Positions 1 to 6,604 of a stretch of DNA of 21,350 nt are shown here, piece after piece (the stretch's first letter is position 1; every line of letters starts with the position of its first letter). Location of the stretch: the NCBI GenBank assembly GCA_900765115.1, contig CAAFQK010000098.1, positions 1-21,350 on the forward strand. Reading direction: 5' to 3'. A program made the position numbers and the translations under genes. A model generated the notes under the pieces. The model was given only the letters and a program-made list of their open reading frames with translations, had not been told where the DNA came from and ran no database searches. Source of the DNA: an uncultured Collinsella sp. Its GTDB lineage: Bacteria; Actinomycetota; Coriobacteriia; Coriobacteriales; Coriobacteriaceae.

Positions 1-27
1 CCGCAGGGCATGGGGATGACCCTGCGG
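1..27. repeat. GC-rich inverted repeat at the window edge
   Basis: CCGCAGGG at 1-8 is exactly complementary to CCCTGCGG at 20-27, giving an 8-bp stem with an 11-nt loop. No T-run follows, only GC-rich sequence. It may be the 3' end signal of a gene that lies off the left edge, but without a T-tract it cannot be called an intrinsic terminator with confidence. Confidence 0.35.
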
Positions 28-80
28 CCCCGCGCGGGCGCCCCCGGTTATACAACCTCTTCGATAGGAGCTTTTCCCAC

Positions 81-1535
81 ATGGCAGACATCGCATTCGA
101 GAAGGACCTCTCCGTCGCCGAGACCGGCATCGAGGGCCTCAAGGTCGTCGACCTCGCCGTCCACGGCGACTCGCGCGGCTGGTTCAAGGAGAACTGGCAG
201 CGCGCCAAGATGACCGCCCTGGGCATCCCGGACCTCAGGGTCGTCCAGAACAACATCTCCTACAACGACAGCCGCGGCGTCACCCGCGGCATCCACGCCG
301 AGCCCTGGGACAAGTTCATCTCCGTGGCGCGCGGCAGCGTCTTCGGCGCCTGGGTGGACCTGCGCGAGGGCAGCGAGACCTACGGGAAGGTGTTCACCTG
401 CACGCTCGACCCGTCCAAGGCCATCTACGTCCCGCGCGGCGTGGGCAACTCCTTCCAGGCCCTGGAGGACGGCACCGCCTACACCTACCTGGTGGACGCC
501 CACTGGTCCCTCGAGCTCAAGAAGACCTACACCTTCGTGAACCTCGCCGACCCCGAGCTCGCCATCGAGTGGCCGATCCCGCTCGACGAGGCCACCGTCT
601 CCGAGGCCGACCTCAACCACCCGATGCTCAGGGACGTCGTCCCAATGGCGCCCAAGAGGACGCTCGTCACCGGCTGCAACGGCCAGCTGGGCCATGCGGT
701 CCGCGCGCTGGCGGAGGAGCGCGGCGTCGCCAAGGACTTCGACTTCTGCGACATCGACACCTTCGATATGTCAGACCCGGACGCCTACACACAGTACGAC
801 TGGTCGCTCTACGGCACCGTGATCAACTGCGGCGCCTACACCGCCGTGGATAGGGCGGAGACCGCCGAGGGCCGCGCGACCGCCTGGAAGGCCAACGCGA
901 CCGGCCCCGCCCTCCTCGCCCGCACATGCTCTGATCACGGGATCACCCTCGTCCACGTGTCCAGCGACTACGTCTTCGACGGCACCGCCGAGGTGCATGA
1001 CGAGGACGAGCCCCTCAGCCCGCTGTCCGTCTACGGCCAGACCAAGGCCGCCGGCGACATCGCCGTGGCCGGGTGCCCGCGCCACTACATCATGCGCTCC
1101 AGCTGGGTCATCGGCGAGGGCCGCAACTTCGTCAAGACGATGAAGGGCCTGTCCGACCGCGTCGCCGACCCCGAGGACGGGCTCGAGCAGGTCACGGTCG
1201 TTGACGACCAGCTGGGCCGCCTGACCTTCACGCGCGACATGGCCGAGGCCATCTTCCACGTGCTGGGGGCGCACGCCCCCTACGGCACCTACGACTGCAC
1301 CGGCTCCGGCACCGTCAAGTCCTGGGCCGATATCGCCCGCGCCGTCTTCGAGGCCGCCAACGGCAACGGGGACAGGGTCGTGCCGGTATCGACCGCCGAC
1401 TACTACGCGAGCGCCGAGGGCCCCGTCGCCCCGCGCCCGGTCCACTCCGCGCTCGACCTGTCCAAGCTCGAGGCCGCGGGCTTCCACATGCCCGACTGGG
1501 AGGAAGAGCTGGGGGAGTACATCAAGACGCTCTAG
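81..1535 (+). CDS. rfbCD: Bifunctional dTDP-4-dehydrorhamnose 3,5-epimerase / dTDP-4-dehydrorhamnose reductase (RmlC-RmlD fusion)
   Basis: This 484-residue protein should carry out the last two steps of dTDP-L-rhamnose synthesis in the cytoplasm. Residues ~12-185 are an RmlC-type cupin: DSRGWFKE (30-37), RGIH with the catalytic-type His72, and SEADL with Asp177. Residues ~192-484 are an RmlD-type short-chain reductase: the nucleotide loop GCNGQLG (198-204), AYTAVDRAE, SSDYVFDG, the catalytic YGQTK (Tyr318, Lys322) and VVDDQLGR. The usual AHGF motif of RmlC is GNSF here (122-125). AGGAG at 66-70 fits the ATG at 81, and a TATACA (49-54) could be a -10. Single-chain RmlC-RmlD proteins are known from bifidobacteria and other actinobacteria. 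rfbA and rfbB are not in the window and may lie to the left. Codon third positions are almost all G or C, more so than in the neighbours beyond 1600. Confidence 0.93.
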   Translation: MADIAFEKDLSVAETGIEGLKVVDLAVHGDSRGWFKENWQRAKMTALGIPDLRVVQNNISYNDSRGVTRGIHAEPWDKFISVARGSVFGAWVDLREGSETYGKVFTCTLDPSKAIYVPRGVGNSFQALEDGTAYTYLVDAHWSLELKKTYTFVNLADPELAIEWPIPLDEATVSEADLNHPMLRDVVPMAPKRTLVTGCNGQLGHAVRALAEERGVAKDFDFCDIDTFDMSDPDAYTQYDWSLYGTVINCGAYTAVDRAETAEGRATAWKANATGPALLARTCSDHGITLVHVSSDYVFDGTAEVHDEDEPLSPLSVYGQTKAAGDIAVAGCPRHYIMRSSWVIGEGRNFVKTMKGLSDRVADPEDGLEQVTVVDDQLGRLTFTRDMAEAIFHVLGAHAPYGTYDCTGSGTVKSWADIARAVFEAANGNGDRVVPVSTADYYASAEGPVAPRPVHSALDLSKLEAAGFHMPDWEEELGEYIKTL

Positions 1536-1557
1536 CCGCTATTAACTTTTCGAGAGT

Positions 1558-1590
1558 AAAAGCCGCCGTTCTTTAACGGCGGCTTTTCTT
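1558..1590. terminator. Intrinsic terminator between convergent genes
   Basis: AGCCGCCGTT (1561-1570) and AACGGCGGCT (1575-1584) form a perfect 10-bp stem with a CTTT loop. It is flanked by AAA on the left and TTTTCTT on the right, so the stem can extend and both strands carry a T-run. It lies 22 bases after the rfbCD stop and 48 bases beyond the stop of the convergent glycosyltransferase gene, so it probably serves both directions. Confidence 0.88.
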
Positions 1591-1637
1591 GTTGGTGGCT
1601 ATCTGCGCAGTGGTGCCAATAGTATTTTGCGGAAGAT

Positions 1638-2609
1638 CTACCTCTCGCTTGGCATGGAAGTAGGGTGGCCGGGCTGGTCGTCGTAGGCGTATTTGCTGTA
1701 CACGTTGACCTCCCACTGCTTTTTTTCGACCTTTGCTACAGAATCTAGGATGAAGCCGGTCGCAAGGCTCAGGCCGCACAGGAACATAAACGAGGCGGCG
1801 AGCATAGCGGTGGGGAAGCGCGGGACGAGGCCGGTCTGGAAATATTCGACAACGATGGGCATGCCCAGGGCGAGGCCGAATACCGCGAACAGAAGCGCAA
1901 CGAGGCTGAAGAACTTCAGCGGGCGGTAGTCCTTGAACAGCGTGCCGATCATCGCAACGACTTTAATGCCGTCGCTCACGGTGTTGAGTTTGGACTCGGA
2001 ACCCTCGGGACGGTCGCGGTACTCGATGGGCACATCTTTGATGCGCCAGCGGTGGTCGACGGCGTGGATCGAGAGCTCGGTTTCGATCTGAAAGCCCTCG
2101 GAAAGCACTGGGAAGGTTTTAACGAACGGGCGGCTCATGGCGCGGTAGCCTGTCATGACGTCATCGAAGCTGTAGCCATAGATCCACTTGATCATGGCGC
2201 GGACCAGATTATTGCCAAAGCCGTGGAAGGCACGCTTGTTCTCCTCGGCGTAGGTGCCGTTGGAAAGGCGATCGCCTACGGTCATGTCGGCCGTGCCGTT
2301 AAGGATGGGCTCGCAGAGGGCCTTGGCCGCCTCGGCGGGGTAGGTGTCGTCTCCGTCGACCATCAGGTAGCAATCGGCGTCGATATCGCGAAACATCTGG
2401 CGGCACACGTTGCCCTTTCCCTGACGGGGCTCAAAGCGGACTGTGGCGCCGTGCTCGGTGGCAATGCGTGAGGTATCGTCCGACGAGTTGTTGTCATAGA
2501 CATAGACCGTCGCCTGCGGAAGCTCGCGGTGAAAGTCGTCGATGACTTTGCCGATCGTGAGCGCTTCGTTGTAGCAAGGGATGATGACGGCGATGGATTC
2601 AGAATTCAC
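1638..2609 (-). CDS. Family 2 glycosyltransferase with two C-terminal membrane helices (polyprenyl-phosphate sugar synthase-like)
   Basis: This 323-residue protein begins with a GT-A fold typical of dolichyl/undecaprenyl-phosphate sugar synthases: IPCYNEA (10-16), YDNNSSDDT (38-46), QGKGN (63-67), the nucleotide-sugar/metal motif DGDD (85-88), VGDR (111-114), MTGYRAMSR (152-160) and EGFQIETEL (171-179). Two hydrophobic segments (~232-255 and ~267-290) should anchor it in the membrane, as in GtrB-like proteins, leaving a short C-terminal tail. It probably moves a sugar from a nucleotide donor to a polyprenyl phosphate or to a membrane-bound glycan; donor and acceptor cannot be read from sequence. 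The start is GTG at 2609, with AAGGAG seven bases upstream. It is convergent with rfbCD and divergent from the ABC exporter, so all three may serve one surface polysaccharide. Confidence 0.88.
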   Translation of the reverse strand: MNSESIAVIIPCYNEALTIGKVIDDFHRELPQATVYVYDNNSSDDTSRIATEHGATVRFEPRQGKGNVCRQMFRDIDADCYLMVDGDDTYPAEAAKALCEPILNGTADMTVGDRLSNGTYAEENKRAFHGFGNNLVRAMIKWIYGYSFDDVMTGYRAMSRPFVKTFPVLSEGFQIETELSIHAVDHRWRIKDVPIEYRDRPEGSESKLNTVSDGIKVVAMIGTLFKDYRPLKFFSLVALLFAVFGLALGMPIVVEYFQTGLVPRFPTAMLAASFMFLCGLSLATGFILDSVAKVEKKQWEVNVYSKYAYDDQPGHPTSMPSER

Positions 2610-2639
2610 TTAATGCTCCTTATACATTCAATCCTAGAA

Positions 2640-2668
2640 AGTATAGCCGTTTGGGCCTGGCATCCTAA
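2640..2668 (-). promoter_or_regulatory. Candidate promoter of the glycosyltransferase gene
   Basis: On the minus strand a TATACT box (2645-2640) lies 30 bases before the GTG start. It has a weak -35 candidate TTAGGA (2668-2663) at 17-bp spacing. The -10 is good and the -35 poor. Confidence 0.4.
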
Positions 2669-2702
2669 GATGTGGGTTAGTTCTCCAGTTTTGTTGCGCG
2701 AA

Positions 2703-2730
2703 TCGTTTGCATGGCCGTCGGGTCTATACT
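2703..2730 (+). promoter_or_regulatory. Candidate promoter of the ABC exporter genes
   Basis: TATACT at 2725-2730 is a good -10 box 39 bases before the GTG start. Only a poor -35 (TCGTTT, 2703-2708) lies at 16-bp spacing. With the opposing box near 2640 it would make this a divergent promoter region. Confidence 0.35.
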
Positions 2731-2769
2731 GTTCGTTTGTCAACGATTACGAGTAAAGGAGTTGCATCC

Positions 2770-3615
2770 GTGTCGGATCAGACAAAGCAACAAGAAACTC
2801 GCAGTCTGCCTGCGACGTTTGCTAAGAACGAATTTGAGAAGGACGCGTTTATCCTTCGTCAGCTGGTTACCAAGGATTTTAAGATCAAGTATCGCCGTAG
2901 CGTTCTGGGCGTCGCATGGTCGGTGCTCAACCCGCTGCTGATGATGATCGTCATGGCCATCGTGTTCTCGACGATTTTTGGCCAGGGCCGCAATGGCTCA
3001 ATGACGCCCGAGGTGTACCCGCTGTACTTGATCGTGGGTAACATCACCTTTGCCGTCATGTCTGAGTCTACTAACCAGGCCCTGACGTCGATCGTGGGCG
3101 CTGCCCCTCTGCTCAAGAAGGTTAAGGTGCACCGCTGGGTTTTCCCGGTGCAGAAGGTGCTCTTCTCGCTGGTCAACTTTGCCTTCTCGCTGGTCGCCGT
3201 CGCCATCGTCATGCTGTGGTTCCGCGTTATGCCTTCTTGGCACCTGATTCTGTTGCCGGTTTGCCTGCTGCTGCTTATGTGCTTCTGCATGGGCCTGGGC
3301 ATGATGCTCTCTGCCCTTACGGTCTTCTTCCGCGACGTTATGCATCTGTGGAGCGTCGTCATTACGGCGTGGACTTACATTACGCCCATCTTCTGGACGA
3401 CTGACTATATTGCGCAAATGCCGCATCTCGTGCGTATCTTGATGTATGCGAACCCCATGTTCAACTACCTGCAGTTTATGCGCGATATCTTCCTGTTCCA
3501 GACTACGCCCTCGCTTATGACGTTTGGTATGTGCGTCGCTTGGGCGGTTCTTGCGCTTATTATTGGCTATACCGTGTTCCATAAGTCCGAGCGCAAATTT
3601 ATCCTCTACATCTAA
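2770..3615 (+). CDS. ABC-2 type polysaccharide exporter, permease subunit (Wzm/TagG/RgpC family)
   Basis: This 281-residue membrane protein is the channel half of an ABC exporter for lipid-linked surface polysaccharide. The family signature KYRRSVLGVAWSVLNPLL (40-57) lies at the membrane entry, followed by about six hydrophobic segments near 52-70, 84-100, 130-150, 157-183, 196-210 and 252-270. The length is normal for Wzm/TagG. I chose GTG at 2770 because AAAGGAG (2755-2761) sits eight bases upstream; an in-frame TTG at 2707 would add 21 residues overlapping the -10 box. The ATPase gene follows 11 bases after the stop, and its ribosome binding site overlaps this stop codon, so the two are co-translated. 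The substrate is probably the glycan made by neighbouring enzymes (rhamnose is suggested by rfbCD); this is inference. Confidence 0.9.
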   Translation: MSDQTKQQETRSLPATFAKNEFEKDAFILRQLVTKDFKIKYRRSVLGVAWSVLNPLLMMIVMAIVFSTIFGQGRNGSMTPEVYPLYLIVGNITFAVMSESTNQALTSIVGAAPLLKKVKVHRWVFPVQKVLFSLVNFAFSLVAVAIVMLWFRVMPSWHLILLPVCLLLLMCFCMGLGMMLSALTVFFRDVMHLWSVVITAWTYITPIFWTTDYIAQMPHLVRILMYANPMFNYLQFMRDIFLFQTTPSLMTFGMCVAWAVLALIIGYTVFHKSERKFILYI

Positions 3616-3626
3616 GGAGTGCTGTG

Positions 3627-4394
3627 ATGACTGAATCTGTTGTTGATTACAGCGAGCAGCCTCTGGCTGTCGAGGTCGACGACGTCACCATGATCTTTAA
3701 CATGGCGTCCGAGTCGCTGACCAACCTCAAGGAGTACTTCATTAAGCTTGCCAAGCACGAGCTGTTCTTTGAGGAGTTTAGGGCGCTTAAGCACATCTCG
3801 TTTGATATTCATCGCGGCGAGGTTGTGGGTCTGGTCGGCACCAATGGCTCCGGCAAGTCTACGATGCTCAAGATTATCGCTGGCGTTCTTGAGCCTAGCG
3901 AGGGCAGCGTTAAGGTGCACGGTAACATCGCGCCGCTGATTGAGCTTGGCGCCGGCTTTGACCCCGAGCTGACCGCCCGCGAGAACATCTATCTGAACGG
4001 CGCCCTGCTCGGCTACACCAAGGAGTTCATTGATGCCAACTTTGACGGCATTATCGAGTTCGCTGAGCTGCAGAACTTTGTCGACATGCCGCTTAAGAAC
4101 TTCTCCTCGGGCATGGTGGCGCGTATTGCCTTTGCAATCGCGACGATTACCGAGCCCGATATTCTGATCGTTGATGAGACGCTGTCCGTCGGTGACGTGT
4201 TCTTCCAGCAAAAGTGCGAGGCCCGTATTCAGCACTTTATCCAGAGCGGTGACGTGACGGTTCTGTTCGTTTCGCACTCCATGGAGCAGGTCGAGCGCAT
4301 TTGCCAGCGCGCCGTTTGGATTGAGAAGGGCGACCTTCGCATGGACGGCCCGGTTGATGAGGTCTGCAAGGCGTACCGCGAGCAGTTCAACTAG
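3627..4394 (+). CDS. ABC exporter ATP-binding subunit (Wzt/TagH/RgpD family), short form
   Basis: This 255-residue protein is the ATPase half of the polysaccharide exporter. It shows Walker A GTNGSGKST (71-79), a Wzt/TagH-type segment ELGAGFDPELTARENIYLNG (106-125), signature FSSGMVARIAFA (159-170), Walker B ILIVDE (179-184) and switch His217 in VSHSMEQV. It ends soon after the nucleotide-binding domain, so it lacks the C-terminal carbohydrate-binding domain of E. coli O9a-type Wzt and should not select a capped chain end. The start is ATG at 3627: TAAGGAG (3613-3619) is seven bases before it, while the adjacent GTG at 3624 is only four away. It ends at a TAG beside a TATAAT box that may drive the next tRNA gene. 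Confidence 0.92.
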   Translation: MTESVVDYSEQPLAVEVDDVTMIFNMASESLTNLKEYFIKLAKHELFFEEFRALKHISFDIHRGEVVGLVGTNGSGKSTMLKIIAGVLEPSEGSVKVHGNIAPLIELGAGFDPELTARENIYLNGALLGYTKEFIDANFDGIIEFAELQNFVDMPLKNFSSGMVARIAFAIATITEPDILIVDETLSVGDVFFQQKCEARIQHFIQSGDVTVLFVSHSMEQVERICQRAVWIEKGDLRMDGPVDEVCKAYREQFN

Positions 4395-4396
4395 GT

Positions 4397-4402
4397 TATA
4401 AT
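4397..4402 (+). promoter_or_regulatory. Candidate -10 box for tRNA-Arg(TCT)
   Basis: A perfect TATAAT starts three bases after the exporter ATPase stop codon and 52 bases before the tRNA. No good -35 is found at the usual distance. A GCACGC/GCGTGC hairpin (4415-4430) lies between the box and the tRNA and would be in the 5' leader. Confidence 0.45.
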
Positions 4403-4448
4403 TACAAGCGCTTGGCACGCGTGCGCGTGCTTGGGCGTGCGGTTATTT

Positions 4449-4525
4449 GCTCCATTAGCTCAGTTGGATAGAGCAGGGGACTTCTAATCCCAAGGTCGAC
4501 GGTTCGAATCCGCCATGGAGCACCA
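4449..4525 (+). tRNA. tRNA-Arg, anticodon TCT
   Basis: This is a complete 77-nt cloverleaf with encoded CCA. The acceptor stem GCTCCAT/ATGGAGC is fully paired, the D stem is GCTC/GAGC, the anticodon loop CTTCTAA has TCT at 4483-4485, and the T loop is TTCGAAT. It reads AGA (and possibly AGG) codons. Two non-Watson-Crick positions are visible: G27-A43 at the top of the anticodon stem (4476/4492) and A50-C64 in the T stem (4499/4513). The rest of the fold is canonical and a strong terminator follows. Confidence 0.95.
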
Positions 4526-4534
4526 TCGTTTATT

Positions 4535-4567
4535 AAGCCCGGACCGCTTAGTGGTCCGGGCTTTTTT
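4535..4567 (+). terminator. Intrinsic terminator of tRNA-Arg(TCT)
   Basis: AAGCCCGGACC (4535-4545) pairs with GGTCCGGGCTT (4553-4563) around a 7-nt loop, and the T-run continues to 4567. It begins 10 bases after the tRNA CCA end. Confidence 0.93.
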
Positions 4568-4792
4568 CATATGCCGGTGTTTGTTATTCTTGCCGGGTAT
4601 ACGTTCAAGCCAAAGCCGTGGCGTGAGCTGCTGAGCCAGTCTGGCGATCTTTGCGATCCATGCGGTCGATTGGTTTATTATTTGGCAGACCATGCCTCTG
4701 CTTATGACACTGCCGGCATCGTGGCTCTTTGCATCAATCTTGCGCTGCGCCTGCGATATTGGATTGGCGTACGTAATTAAGAAGGCGTAACG
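4568..4792 (+). other. Gene-poor stretch with one doubtful 69-codon reading frame
   Basis: A plus-strand ATG frame runs 4571-4780 and would give a 69-residue protein that I do not recognise. It has no ribosome binding site (the terminator T-run is directly upstream), so I do not call it a gene. A loose promoter-like pair, TTGCGA (4651-4656) and TATTAT (4676-4681) at 19-bp spacing, precedes a very strong hairpin at 4793. A short plus-strand transcript is therefore possible but unproven. Confidence 0.25.
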
Positions 4793-4835
4793 ACAGTGGG
4801 GAGGACCAACTTGGTCCTCCCCACTGTTATTTATT
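4793..4835 (+). terminator. Long perfect hairpin downstream of aroQ, T-rich on the plus-strand side
   Basis: ACAGTGGGGAGGACCA (4793-4808) is exactly complementary to TGGTCCTCCCCACTGT (4812-4827), leaving a 3-nt loop. The plus strand continues TATTTATT, which suits termination of plus-strand RNA. On the minus strand, where it lies 24 bases beyond the aroQ stop, the following bases are CGTTACGCC and not T-rich. It may still mark the 3' end of the aro operon as a stable stem. Confidence 0.7.
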
Positions 4836-4851
4836 CAGTAGTGTTGCGGTC

Positions 4852-5289
4852 TTACTTTTCGAGACGTTCCCTCAGCAGCTCCAGCGCATGTGCGTAGCCC
4901 TGCAGGCCTTCGCCGGTGATGGTGGCAAAGCACGCTAGGCGCGCATAGCTTACCTGGCGGAAGTCCTCTCGCTTCTCGACGGCGCTGATGTGGACCTCGA
5001 CGGCGGGGATGGCGACGGCTTTGAGGGCGTCGAGGATCGCCACGCTGGTGTGCGTGTAGGCAGCCGGGTTGATGACGATGCCGTCGACCTTGCCGTAGGC
5101 CTCCTGAATCTTGTCGACGATGCTGCCCTCGTGGTTGGACTGGAAGACCTCGACCTCGTCAAAACCCTGTGCAGCGCCTGCCTCCTGGCAGATCTGGACC
5201 AGGCGGTCGTAGTCGTCGCTGCCGTAGATGCCCGGCTCGCGAATGCCGAGCATGTTGAGGTTGGGACCGTTGATGACGAGTGCTTTCAT
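4852..5289 (-). CDS. aroQ: 3-dehydroquinate dehydratase, type II
   Basis: This 145-residue enzyme dehydrates 3-dehydroquinate to 3-dehydroshikimate, shikimate step 3, by the type II (trans) mechanism; the active form of the family is a cytoplasmic dodecamer. Recognisable elements are GPNLNMLGIREPGIYG (8-23) with the lid Arg17 and catalytic Tyr22, QSNHEG (50-55), NPAAYTHTS (74-82) and VEVHIS with catalytic His100, then REDFR (107-111). Length is typical. AAAGGAAG precedes the ATG at 5289 by about six bases. It is the last gene of the aro operon and is separated from aroE/K by 64 bases filled mostly by a long hairpin, whereas all other gene junctions in the operon are under 40 bases. That could lower its expression or reflect later addition. 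Confidence 0.96.
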   Translation of the reverse strand: MKALVINGPNLNMLGIREPGIYGSDDYDRLVQICQEAGAAQGFDEVEVFQSNHEGSIVDKIQEAYGKVDGIVINPAAYTHTSVAILDALKAVAIPAVEVHISAVEKREDFRQVSYARLACFATITGEGLQGYAHALELLRERLEK

Positions 5290-5311
5290 GGTTGCTTCCT
5301 TTGCAGTCGAG

Positions 5312-5350
5312 AAACCACCACAAAGGTGCCTGTCCCCTTTGTGGTGGTTT
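5312..5350. repeat. REP-like palindrome with GGTGCCTGTCCCC core
   Basis: AAACCACCACAAAGG (5312-5326) and CCTTTGTGGTGGTTT (5336-5350) form a perfect 15-bp stem around TGCCTGTCC. The core GGTGCCTGTCCCC resembles intergenic palindromes that I recall as multicopy in Coriobacteriia and some Firmicutes, sometimes linked to IS200-like REP-associated transposases. That comparison is from memory; only one copy is in this window. It sits inside the aro operon between aroE/K and aroQ. The minus-strand T-run is short (TTTC), so termination there would be partial at most. Confidence 0.7.
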
Positions 5351-5353
5351 TGG

Positions 5354-6604
5354 TTAGAGAGCGGGTTGGAGGGTCTCGAGGAGGGCTTGGGCGGTGTTGG
5401 CGGCGCAGTCGCGTGAGTCGATGATGTAGTCGGCCCAGGCGCGGTAGCGCGGCATGCGCTGCTCGGCCAGCTTGTCGATGCCGTCGCGCGCGGTGATGGG
5501 GCGGCCCTTGTGGGCGAGCTCGTCGAGCTTGCGGTTGAGCATCACAATCTGGCTGTTCTGGTGTAGCAGCGGGTAGTTCTCGTCGCGTGTGACCACGCCG
5601 CCGCCGGTGGAGAGCACCAGGCCGCTGCGCTTGGAGATGTCGGCCAGCGCAGCCGTCTCCTGTTCGCGGAAGGCCGCCTCGCCGCGCTCGACGATAAAGT
5701 CGGCACAGGGCATGCCCAGACGCTCCTCGAGCGCGTGATCCAAGTCGATGTGCTCGCGACCCGTGAGCAGGGCGATCTGCTCGCCCACGCGGGTCTTGCC
5801 CGAACCCGGCATGCCAATCAGGGCGATGTTCTGCTCGCGGCGTGACAGGCGCTCCGTTACGTCCAGAATGCGCTCGCGCGGGGTGACCTGGCCGGTGTAG
5901 CGCTCAACGGCTTGCGCCGCCTGGGCCACGAGCATGAGCAGACCGCCGATGCAGGGGATGCCGCGGCGCTCGGCCTCGAGCATGAGTCCCGTGCGAGCGG
6001 GGTTGTAGACAATGTCGATGACGCCCTCGAGCGCATCGAGCCCCTCGAGCGTGCAAGGCGCGTCGGGGCAGTGGGGGAACATACCGGCAGGCGTGCAGTT
6101 GACGAGCAACGCGGCGTCGGACTGCTGCGCGATGTTGTCGTAGTTGACTTCGCTCGTGCGGCCGACCGGCACGACGACGGCGCCCAGGTCGCCGAGCACC
6201 ATGCTGGCAGTGGTGCCGGCGCCACCGGTGGCACCGAGCACGAGGGCCTTCTTGCCGGCGACCTCAACGCCCAGCTCCTCGACTAGGCACTGAAAGCCGA
6301 AGTAGTCGGTGTTGTCGCCGCGCAGGTGGCCGTCGGGCAGGCGCGTGATGGTGTTGACGTTGCCCATGCGCTCGGCCAGCGGGCTCAGCTCGTCCAGGTA
6401 CTCCATGACGGCGCGCTTGTAGGGGATGGTCACGTTGGTGCCCTCCCACTCGTCGCCGGTCATAAACGCCTCGAGGTCCTCGGGCTCGCGCTCAAAACGC
6501 ACGTACTCCAGGCCCGCGAGCTCCTTGTAGATGGTTGGGGTGTAGCTGTGGCCCAACACGCGGCCCAGCACTCCGTAGGGGCGGGTTGCGGCGGTATCGG
6601 TCAT
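5354..6604 (-). CDS. aroE/aroK: Bifunctional shikimate 5-dehydrogenase / shikimate kinase (AroE-AroK fusion)
   Basis: This 416-residue protein joins two consecutive shikimate steps: NADP-dependent reduction of 3-dehydroshikimate, then ATP-dependent 3-phosphorylation of shikimate. The AroE part (~1-250) has GHSYTP (18-23, where SxSP is usual), NVTIPYK with catalytic Lys63, GNVNT (81-85), GDNTD with catalytic Asp100, the nucleotide loop GATGGAG (124-130) and NCTPAGM (169-175). The AroK part (~257-416) has Walker A GMPGSGKT (264-271), shikimate-binding DLD (287-289), FRE with Arg313, STGGG (332-336) and KGRPI in the lid region (366-370). The ATG at 6604 directly abuts the pheA stop codon, and its GGAGGTG ribosome binding site lies inside the end of pheA, so translation is coupled. 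No frameshift is seen at the domain junction; the fusion is genuine in this sequence. Confidence 0.95.
   Translation of the reverse strand: MTDTAATRPYGVLGRVLGHSYTPTIYKELAGLEYVRFEREPEDLEAFMTGDEWEGTNVTIPYKRAVMEYLDELSPLAERMGNVNTITRLPDGHLRGDNTDYFGFQCLVEELGVEVAGKKALVLGATGGAGTTASMVLGDLGAVVVPVGRTSEVNYDNIAQQSDAALLVNCTPAGMFPHCPDAPCTLEGLDALEGVIDIVYNPARTGLMLEAERRGIPCIGGLLMLVAQAAQAVERYTGQVTPRERILDVTERLSRREQNIALIGMPGSGKTRVGEQIALLTGREHIDLDHALEERLGMPCADFIVERGEAAFREQETAALADISKRSGLVLSTGGGVVTRDENYPLLHQNSQIVMLNRKLDELAHKGRPITARDGIDKLAEQRMPRYRAWADYIIDSRDCAANTAQALLETLQPAL

Noticed and set aside
4484..4693. Minus-strand frame ending in ADSNRRPWD
   Set aside because: Its C-terminal part is the antisense translation of tRNA-Arg(TCT) and its terminator, a well-known source of false proteins.
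4571..4780. Plus-strand 69-codon frame after the tRNA terminator
   Set aside because: No ribosome binding site, no recognisable domain, and the start lies directly behind a terminator T-run. Kept only as a low-confidence note.
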